6,471 nt of DNA, from NCBI GenBank assembly GCA_003601695.1, contig PIYH01000077.1, positions 1-6,471 on the forward strand, read 5' to 3'. The notes beneath the pieces are model-generated. The model saw nothing but the letters and a program-made list of their open reading frames with translations. It searched no databases and had not been told where the DNA came from. Below, one piece after another: positions 1-4,729 of the stretch. A program made the position numbers and the translations under genes. Every line of letters begins with the position of its first letter. Position 1 is the first letter of the stretch. This DNA is from Candidatus Bathyarchaeota archaeon (GTDB taxonomy: Archaea > Thermoproteota > Bathyarchaeia > Bathyarchaeales > DTEX01).

Positions 1-61
1 TACATAAATTAATTGTGCTCAGGGCGCCTATCGGCTTCTCGTCATGATGATTAAGCACATA

Positions 62-478
62 GCGAGGGAGAGGACTTAAAGCTTGTAAGGGCTGAAAAGA
101 CTTCCGAAGAAGAATAAAAGAATCTTTAAGTATTCAACGATCCAGAAAGAGTTTTATGATCAACGGAAAAGGATCGCCCATAAACTCGGAAACCCAAGAA
201 TCCTCTCAATAAACTTTCACACCCTACGCTACTGGAAGAGAACGACGGAATACCGCAAAACCAAGGACATCATGCACGTCAAATACATACTCGATCATAA
301 GAACATCAAAAACACCCTGCTCTACGTTAACTTGGAAAACGTGATCTTCCAGAATGAAAGCGGCGAGTTCCACGTTAAAGTTGCGAGGACACCTGATGAA
401 ATCAAAGCGTTGCTCGAGGTAGGCTTTGAATATGTCTGCGAAAAAGATGGACTATTATTCTTCCGGAAGCGTAAGTAA
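62..478 (+). pseudogene. Decayed tyrosine recombinase/integrase, C-terminal catalytic part
   Basis: This is the C-terminal half of an archaeal phage/plasmid-type integrase, which cuts and rejoins DNA through an active-site tyrosine. Reading in one frame from about 89 to the stop at 476-478 gives LKRLPKKNKRIF, then KLGNPRILSINFHTLRYWK, then YILDHKNIKNTLLYVNLE. These hold the HxxR box (HTLR, about 218-229), the next catalytic histidine (LDHKN) and the nucleophilic tyrosine (TLLYV). The tail ending FEYVCEKDGLLFFRKRK is typical of a widespread archaeal integrase family. Upstream, the frame is broken by TAA at 77-79 and 86-88. The residues expected there (RERT, then LKLV) lie in two different frames, which suggests indels. 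The N-terminal DNA-binding domain and first catalytic arginine are not seen. An ATG at 272 opens a 68-residue frame, but that product would lack the HxxR box. I read it as a non-functional remnant. An SSV-type int(C) fragment is an alternative, but no tRNA gene is visible beside it. Confidence 0.8.
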
Positions 479-501
479 CCTAAAAATACCCTTAAAGCGG
501 T

Positions 502-507
502 AAAAAA
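502..507 (-). terminator. T-run terminator after rpoK
   Basis: On the minus strand a run of six T lies 6 bases past the rpoK stop codon. Archaeal RNA polymerase terminates at such U-runs with little need for a hairpin. It also separates rpoK from the oppositely directed integrase remnant. Confidence 0.5.
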
Positions 508-512
508 TGGGG

Positions 513-788
513 TTATAGAAGCCACTTTAGCGGTATATCCTGATATGTTACGCCATCCGGCAAGGTTCTCCGAATAGTTATTGGTAAAACTCCCTTTTCA
601 AGTTCTTTTAATGCGATATCTATAGGATTCGTTGGAACTTTAGAGAGTTTTATAAGTACAGGTGCACCCATAGCTATTTGAAGAGCTCTAGCTCCAACTA
701 TCCGTGCCTTCTCAAACCTTGTGAGGCGCGGAGGCCCTATATAGATTTTTCTTTCCACGTCGATCTCGGAACTTTTAATGGATGACAT
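513..788 (-). CDS. rpoK: DNA-directed RNA polymerase subunit K (Rpo6/Rpb6)
   Basis: This is the archaeal counterpart of eukaryotic Rpb6 and bacterial omega, a small subunit that clamps the largest subunit during polymerase assembly. The 91-residue product has a short variable N-terminus (residues 1-21) and then the family core: LTRFEKARIVGARALQIAMG (22-41), APVLI (42-46), DIALKELEKGVLPITIRR (57-74), and a C-terminal LPDG...QDIPLKWL (76-90). Length and motifs are complete, so it should be functional. The start is the ATG at 788. A TATA-like box about 26 bases before position 792 puts the transcript start almost on the start codon, so the mRNA is probably near-leaderless. In many archaea rpoK sits with rpoN and ribosomal protein genes. 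Here it stands alone, between a gap of nearly 600 bases upstream and an integrase remnant just past its end. The identification is secure. Confidence 0.97.
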   Translation of the reverse strand: MSSIKSSEIDVERKIYIGPPRLTRFEKARIVGARALQIAMGAPVLIKLSKVPTNPIDIALKELEKGVLPITIRRTLPDGVTYQDIPLKWLL

Positions 789-813
789 TTATACATGCCT
801 TACTCAAATTTTT

Positions 814-822
814 GTATAAATA
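814..822 (-). promoter_or_regulatory. TATA-like box for rpoK
   Basis: On the minus strand this reads TATTTATAC, centred about 30 bases before the rpoK ATG. With the usual 25-27 base offset, transcription would begin near 790-793, giving a leader of only a few bases. No Shine-Dalgarno sequence is seen, which fits leaderless translation. Confidence 0.55.
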
Positions 823-1133
823 GGATATTTGGAGGAACTCCCAAACATTAAAGTGAGCGTTAATGAGATGCAACCACAAATTAAAATCCCCAATATTTTG
901 ATGCAAAACTAAAATCTTAATATAAATATAAATTTTACTAAATTTTTTAGATCTGTTAATTTGTCGATATAACTTTGAGGAGTATGCGAAGTCTTGTGAA
1001 GCGAATTTTTATGAATAACCGAAGGTAGCTATATATTCTCCCGTTGTTCGGGTACAATGACAGGGGAAGAATCTCCAGAGCCCAACTGAAAATAATAAAT
1101 TAATTTCAATGTGAATGCATATTATCTTTGCTG

Positions 1134-1144
1134 GTTTAAATACT
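1134..1144 (+). promoter_or_regulatory. TATA-like box in the intergenic gap
   Basis: GGTTTAAATAC resembles a good archaeal TATA element. The predicted transcript start, about 26 bases downstream of its centre, is near 1165. The first ATG there (1168) runs straight into a TGA, so any transcript from this box is more likely non-coding than a leaderless mRNA. Confidence 0.4.
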
Positions 1145-1164
1145 TAAAGGCTTATGCTATAGGA

Positions 1165-1264
1165 ATTATGATCTGAGTAGATGACTTTTTAAGGAATATA
1201 AGGAGCCGAGAAGATTTCAGTAGCGGAAAAATTTCAAGATCGGGTAAAAATGCTCTGATTTTTT
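1165..1264 (+). ncRNA. Possible small non-coding RNA of about 100 nt
   Basis: The span begins at the predicted start of the TATA-like box at 1134-1144 and ends with a six-T run (1259-1264). A CTGA lies directly before the T-run (1255-1258), like the D box of a C/D guide RNA, and ATGATCT near the 5' end (1168-1174) matches a C box (RTGATGA) only partly. The distance between them is longer than in usual archaeal C/D RNAs and no clear C'/D' pair is seen. The middle can form an imperfect hairpin: CCGA at 1206-1209 with TCGG at 1239-1242, and GAAGATTT with AAAATTTC inside. The class is unknown and the call rests only on promoter and terminator framing. Confidence 0.2.
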
Positions 1265-1340
1265 GTCTTATCAACAATAAGCTAATAGAGCTCTAATCTG
1301 AACGCGGTTAACGAAAACTTCGGCATCCTCTCCGCAAACC

Positions 1341-1348
1341 TTATATAA
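1341..1348 (+). promoter_or_regulatory. TATA-like box for the 219-residue gene
   Basis: TTATATAA is centred about 33 bases before the GTG start at 1377. The A/C-rich bases just upstream could serve as the TFB recognition element. The expected transcript start is near 1370. A second A/T motif (TTTTTATAT, 1351-1359) could alternatively place the start near 1381. Confidence 0.5.
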
Positions 1349-1376
1349 CTTTTTTATATGCATTTTTAGGGTCTTA

Positions 1377-2036
1377 GTGATGCTGGAGAATTTACAATTA
1401 ACAGACATTATGATAATGTATGATAGAGATTTTGGAATTTCGATCTTCCAAAACTTTAGAGGATATGATAGCTTGCTGGATGATGCTGAATGGCTACTTG
1501 AGAGGACCCATTGTAAGTCTCGAGGCTTCCTAATACGTGTAGTCATGAAGGGAAAAAAGAGGGGCTTATGGATTGGAGAGTACCTTCATGGAAAGAAAGG
1601 AATAGTCAGACAGGAGCTTATCTTTCAAGGCTACGCCGAAAATATTAGTAGAATAATCTTGGAGTACGCGGGTGGAAGAGTTTCCGAAGAGAATCTTCTG
1701 AGAAGAATACGGATTGAGAACTTAAGAGAGCTAGACAGCAAGGTAATTCACGATTTTAAATATTACTATTGCCCCTCAAACCGCTTCCTCCACGAATGTC
1801 CCCACGTTAATGATGTATATTCAAGACTTGTGAAGAAATATGGCGGAGAAAAATGGATTCCATACTCGCTTCTAGCATTAGAGATGGAGAAGATAGAGCC
1901 GTGTAAAGACGTAATTATATGCCCGCTCGTCGCTTCCAATATGTTTGAGAGAATTCTCAACTTAAATAGAGCTCTAAAGATTAGGAGAATCGGTGAAATA
2001 AGATTCGTAACTCCGGATTTCGTGAAAATAATCTAA
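1377..2036 (+). CDS. Hypothetical protein, 219 residues, cysteine-containing
   Basis: I do not recognise this protein. It looks soluble and mixed alpha/beta, rich in Lys/Arg and Asp/Glu, with no signal peptide or membrane segment. Four cysteines cluster in the C-terminal half: C132 and C141 (YYCPSN and HECPH, with H139 and H143 beside them) and C176 and C182 (EPCKD and IICPL). They could bind zinc or an iron-sulfur cluster, which is inference only. A further Cys is at 46. Two basic stretches (MKGKKRG, 57-63; LLRRIRIENLR, 107-117) would suit nucleic-acid contact. The frame opens with GTG at 1377 followed directly by ATG at 1380. AGGG at 1368-1371 is 5 bases from GTG and 8 from ATG, so ATG (218 residues) is slightly favoured. 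The open frame, upstream TATA box and terminator hairpin make it a real single-gene unit. It converges on the Mut7-C gene. Confidence 0.8.
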   Translation: MMLENLQLTDIMIMYDRDFGISIFQNFRGYDSLLDDAEWLLERTHCKSRGFLIRVVMKGKKRGLWIGEYLHGKKGIVRQELIFQGYAENISRIILEYAGGRVSEENLLRRIRIENLRELDSKVIHDFKYYYCPSNRFLHECPHVNDVYSRLVKKYGGEKWIPYSLLALEMEKIEPCKDVIICPLVASNMFERILNLNRALKIRRIGEIRFVTPDFVKII

Positions 2037-2057
2037 AGTAAACGATTATTGTTTACT
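2037..2057. terminator. Hairpin between convergent genes
   Basis: AGTAAAC (2037-2043) and GTTTACT (2051-2057) form a perfect 7-bp stem, extendable by a G-T and an A-T pair to leave a 3-base loop. It starts right after the stop codon of the 219-residue gene. Its right arm contains the stop codon of the Mut7-C gene (2053-2055). CTTTT follows on the plus strand and an A/T-rich tract on the minus strand, so it may end transcripts from both sides. Confidence 0.55.
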
Positions 2058-2535
2058 CTTTTAAATTCTCCATCATTTTGCTAGCTTCCAGCAATGTTCG
2101 ATTTATTTTCTTCCAATGGCTTCCTCTCCAATATATCTGTCCGCATTTTGGACATTCCCAAAACTTATCATAGAATTTAAGAGTTCCTGGAGGAATTTTT
2201 TCTCTAATCTTATTCTTAGAAACTGGATGTATTCTGGCATTACATTTGGGGCAACGAGAATTTTTTACATTTATCTCAAGATCTAGATTGAAACGTTTAG
2301 CTACCATAGATAATTTCTCAACTTCGTCACGTCCCTCGACAAGAAATGCAGATGCGCCTTTAGATAATGCTCTTCGGAAAAGATTCGTGTCCCGTGTCAG
2401 TAAAATGCGGTTTTCGCGAATCGATATGCCGATGAGATCTTCGTCTTTTAGGTTTCTAAAATACTTAACGTCGCATCCTATCATTCTGAGCCAACGCGTA
2501 AGTTTCCCCAGCATTCCATCAGCTAGAAACTTCAA
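2053..2535 (-). CDS. Mut7-C RNase domain protein (DUF82) with zinc ribbon
   Basis: This is a stand-alone Mut7-C protein, a family with a PIN-like nuclease fold fused to a zinc ribbon. It is named after the C-terminal region of nematode MUT-7 and predicted to cut RNA. In the 160-residue product the N-terminal MKFLADGMLGKLTRWLRMIG (1-20) is the family signature, with the probable metal-binding D6. It is followed by DEDL (31-34) and ILLTRDTNLF (44-53), whose D49 is a likely second metal ligand. The zinc ribbon uses CPKC (95-98) and CPKC (128-131), with WRGSHW just after. Translation should start at TTG (2535): the family normally begins MKFLAD, and GAGG (2547-2544) lies 8 bases upstream. The ATG at 2543 is out of frame. 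Only 12 bases separate it from the dihydroorotase stop, so the two are cotranscribed. The natural RNA substrate is unknown. Confidence 0.92.
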   Translation of the reverse strand: MKFLADGMLGKLTRWLRMIGCDVKYFRNLKDEDLIGISIRENRILLTRDTNLFRRALSKGASAFLVEGRDEVEKLSMVAKRFNLDLEINVKNSRCPKCNARIHPVSKNKIREKIPPGTLKFYDKFWECPKCGQIYWRGSHWKKINRTLLEASKMMENLKE

Positions 2536-2543
2536 GCTCGCAT

Positions 2544-2547
2544 CCTC
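2544..2547 (-). promoter_or_regulatory. Ribosome binding site selecting the TTG start of the Mut7-C gene
   Basis: GAGG lies directly after the pyrC stop codon and 8 bases before the TTG at 2535. This supports the non-ATG start and suggests translation re-initiation or coupling within the operon. Confidence 0.6.
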
Positions 2548-3882
2548 TTAGCGAATTATTTCTCCAGTTCCAGGTTTTCCAATTATCTCTCCTTCATCCA
2601 TTACCAATTGTCCATTAACGAATGTTTTGATAACTTTTCCCTTAACGATTTTTCCATTAAACGGAGAAAATTTAGCCTTAGAATAAAACTTTGATGAATC
2701 AATCTTCCATTCCCTTTTAAAGTTAACAACTGTAAGGTCAGCGTAGTATCCTTCTCTTAGACATCCTCTTCCCCGGATTCGAAAGATCTCCGACGGTCTC
2801 TTCGACATTAGCCTCACCATGCTGAGAAGAGATAAGCGTCCATTATTAACTTGAGTTAACATTAATGGAACCATGGTTTCCAATCCTGGAAAACCAGTAG
2901 ATACATCCCACACTGACTCCTTCATTTTTTCATGTAAGGCATGGGGAGCATGATCTGAAGATATTATATCAATAACGTCGCTTTTAAGAGCGAGCCATAA
3001 AGCCTCCTGATCTGTCTCAGATCTTAGCGGAGGGTTTGTTAGAGCAATGAAACCTTGATGCTTCATTTCATATTGAGAAAGAAGCAAGTGATGAGGGGTA
3101 ACTTCACATGTGACGTGGATGCCTCTCCTCTTAGCTGATGAGACCACATTTACAGACTGCCCGGCGCTTACATGACAGATATGAACATGAGCACCGCTTG
3201 CATGAGACATTTCTACAGCGCGCCCTATGGCCTTAGTCTCAGACTCAACCGAGTGCGCCTCGGAGAACGCCGATATATTGCATCTTCCATTCTTCTTCAA
3301 TTCTTCCATCTTAGAATCTAAAAAGGTCTTGTCCTCTGCATGAATCAAAACGGGAACGCTGAGCTTTGCGGCTTCTCTGAAAAATATTCGTAAAGACTCC
3401 TCATCTTCAGGGCTAACTCCACCTATTTGTCTCGAAAAGAAAAATTTGAATCCCTTAGCGCCAGATTCAACTATTTCCCTCATTTCCTCGAGTCTTTTCG
3501 GGAAAGCTGAATAGAAAGCTACGTTCACTATTGAATTTTTAGCAGCAATCTCCATACGTTTAAGTAGGGATTCAGAACTCATCGTAACCGGCATGTTATT
3601 CGGCATATCCAGTACTGTTGTGACTCCTCCAGAGGCGGCGGCACATGTCCCTGTGAAGAAATCCTCCTTATAACTTAGGTCTTGATCTCTTAGATGCACA
3701 TGCGCATCGATAACTCCGGGAAGTACAAGGTTACCTTTAAGATTCAGGTTTTCACAAGCAGGTGGCAAATTGACTTCTTTAGAAACTTTTACGATCCGCC
3801 CATCATTAATTGCCAAACCAGCTTCCACAATTCTATCCAGCAGACATATTTTGGCGTTCTTGAGAACTAGATCTACAGGCAT
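2548..3882 (-). CDS. pyrC: Dihydroorotase
   Basis: This cytosolic amidohydrolase should close N-carbamoyl-L-aspartate to dihydroorotate, the third step of de novo pyrimidine synthesis. The 444 residues match a class I dihydroorotase in length. Metal ligands can be followed through the barrel: DAHVHLRD (59-66; H61, H63), K146 in GFKFFF (the probable carboxylated lysine), H181 in LIHAED, H237 in CHVSA, and D310 in SSDHAPH. Substrate-side residues are R65 and N283 in TNPPLR. FPGLET (331-336) is typical of dihydroorotases. The N-terminal ~55 residues and the C-terminal GYYADLTVVNF... segment form the flanking beta domain. Allantoinase and hydantoinase are close relatives, but HLRD, NPPLR and FPGLET favour dihydroorotase. 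GGAG (3889-3886) sits 3 bases before the ATG, which is short spacing. No other pyrimidine gene is in the window. It follows the CBS gene by 117 bases and precedes the Mut7-C gene by 12. Confidence 0.92.
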   Translation of the reverse strand: MPVDLVLKNAKICLLDRIVEAGLAINDGRIVKVSKEVNLPPACENLNLKGNLVLPGVIDAHVHLRDQDLSYKEDFFTGTCAAASGGVTTVLDMPNNMPVTMSSESLLKRMEIAAKNSIVNVAFYSAFPKRLEEMREIVESGAKGFKFFFSRQIGGVSPEDEESLRIFFREAAKLSVPVLIHAEDKTFLDSKMEELKKNGRCNISAFSEAHSVESETKAIGRAVEMSHASGAHVHICHVSAGQSVNVVSSAKRRGIHVTCEVTPHHLLLSQYEMKHQGFIALTNPPLRSETDQEALWLALKSDVIDIISSDHAPHALHEKMKESVWDVSTGFPGLETMVPLMLTQVNNGRLSLLSMVRLMSKRPSEIFRIRGRGCLREGYYADLTVVNFKREWKIDSSKFYSKAKFSPFNGKIVKGKVIKTFVNGQLVMDEGEIIGKPGTGEIIR

Positions 3883-3999
3883 AGTCTCCGCCTTCAGAAA
3901 AAATCCTCGCCTTATGCTAATAAGCTTATCCAGAAATCTGGAAGAAACTTTGGAAAAATACTTTACAACATCTATGCGTTACAAGAGTTCTTTGTTCTT

Positions 4000-4578
4000 C
4001 TACAATTCGGTCTTTCTCATCTCTCTGCATTCTTCGCAGAGGAAACTTCCATCAACCTCTCTCAAATCATTAGACCATTCTCCGCAACTGTCGCAGTAGC
4101 CCGCTGAAGAAAAGCCTTCATGTTCCTCCATTATACTTTGATTTTCTATTCTAGCTTTCTCCTGCATTATCTCTATAAGCTCGGGAGTTACGGCTAGGAT
4201 GTCTCTACTGGAAATTATCCCCACAAGCTTGCCCTTATACATTACTCCTAATCGACGTATATTTAGGCGACTCATTTCTCTAGCCGCATTGCTCAATGTT
4301 TCCTCTGAAGATATCGTGACCAAAGGTCTACTCATAATATCCTTAGCCTTAATCTCTCCAGGATACAGGTTTTTCGCCACTACTCTCACAACAAGGTCTC
4401 TTTCAGTTATTATGCCTATGGGTCTTCCAGACTTATCGTTGATAATAACGCAGCCCACTTTATGTTTCTCCATAAGCCTCGCTACTTCGCTAGCTGGAGT
4501 GCCATCATCAGCTGTCACCACCGGGCTGCTCATGATATCTTTGACCAGCATCTCAGATCTCCTCTCCAGAGCAACCAT
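4000..4578 (-). CDS. CBS-domain pair protein with C-terminal zinc ribbon
   Basis: Tandem CBS domains bind adenine nucleotides (AMP, ATP, SAM and similar) and act as energy or ligand sensors. In this 192-residue protein the first CBS runs from about 12 to 69 (VKDIMSSPV, then PIGIITERDLV) and the second from about 77 to 131 (AKDIMSRPLVTI, then LVGIISSRDIL). The two GII(T/S)xRD motifs are the usual ribose/phosphate contact site. A linker helix follows, then a zinc ribbon with CDSC (162-165) and CEEC (181-184). CBS-zinc-ribbon fusions are known in archaea, but their role is poorly defined and no enzyme domain is attached. Two starts are possible. The ATG at 4578 has GGGAGG 9 bases upstream; the ATG at 4551 (residue 10) has AGGAG 7 bases upstream and would begin directly before the first CBS domain. 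It is the first gene of the leftward block leading to pyrC. Confidence 0.92.
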   Translation of the reverse strand: MVALERRSEMLVKDIMSSPVVTADDGTPASEVARLMEKHKVGCVIINDKSGRPIGIITERDLVVRVVAKNLYPGEIKAKDIMSRPLVTISSEETLSNAAREMSRLNIRRLGVMYKGKLVGIISSRDILAVTPELIEIMQEKARIENQSIMEEHEGFSSAGYCDSCGEWSNDLREVDGSFLCEECREMRKTEL

Positions 4579-4593
4579 GCTAATCTTCCTCCC
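4559..4593 (-). promoter_or_regulatory. Two alternative ribosome binding sites for the CBS gene
   Basis: GGGAGG (4593-4588) serves the ATG at 4578 with 9-base spacing. AGGAG (4563-4559) serves the in-frame ATG at 4551 with 7-base spacing. Both are good, so the N-terminus cannot be fixed from sequence and both forms could be made. Confidence 0.5.
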
Positions 4594-4729
4594 AAGAAAC
4601 GCCTTGAATCAAGAAGCTATCAAAACCATTATTTTAATTTTTTGCGTAGTCGAACTAAAACATATTTGGGAAGCGGCTTAAATGCCATATTATTCTCATG
4701 ATTACTAGAGCTCTTTCCTTAGCGAAAAG
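4579..4729. promoter_or_regulatory. Divergent promoter region between the CBS gene and rpoH
   Basis: The two genes are transcribed away from each other across 151 bases. For the CBS gene, an A/T tract at about 4630-4643 (minus strand AAATTAAAATAA) could act as the TATA box. For rpoH, CTTAAATG near 4678-4685, inside a GGC...GCC imperfect inverted repeat (4675-4686), would place a transcript start near 4706. No operator can be assigned. Confidence 0.4.

Larger units (their letters stand above)
789..1376. other. Long AT-rich intergenic region
   Basis: I see no credible protein gene on either strand in these 588 bases, and no tRNA, rRNA or CRISPR signature. The stretch 867-960 is very AT-rich, with TATA-like boxes (for example around 919-930) and a run of six T at 943-948. 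A GC-richer patch at 1038-1083 can fold into small hairpins. A TATA-like box near 1136 followed by a T-run at 1259-1264 frames a possible small RNA. The right end carries the promoter of the 219-residue gene; the left end carries the rpoK promoter. Confidence 0.7.

Noticed and set aside
44..95. C/D guide RNA suggested by ATGATGA (44-50) and CTGA (92-95)
   Set aside because: No internal D'/C' pair is visible, there is no promoter, and the D-box half falls in the integrase remnant coding frame.
789..1376. tRNA, rRNA, SRP RNA, RNase P RNA or CRISPR array in the long gap
   Set aside because: I looked for T-loop and acceptor pairing, conserved SRP and RNase P core segments, and regularly spaced repeats, and found none.
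1271..1546. 91-residue minus-strand open frame overlapping the start of the 219-residue gene
   Set aside because: Most of it is antisense to the better-supported plus-strand gene, it has no recognisable motif, and a plus-strand TATA box lies inside it.
2246..2551. 101-residue plus-strand open frame
   Set aside because: It is fully antisense to the Mut7-C gene, which has strong family motifs, and its own sequence is low-complexity Ser/Arg without a domain.
2548..3882. Allantoinase or hydantoinase instead of dihydroorotase
   Set aside because: The HLRD, NPPLR and FPGLET motifs fit dihydroorotase better, and no purine-degradation gene is present; a biochemical test would be needed to exclude it fully.
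4199..4701. Two overlapping plus-strand open frames (160 and 79 residues)
   Set aside because: Both are antisense to the CBS-domain gene or its upstream region and show no coding features.
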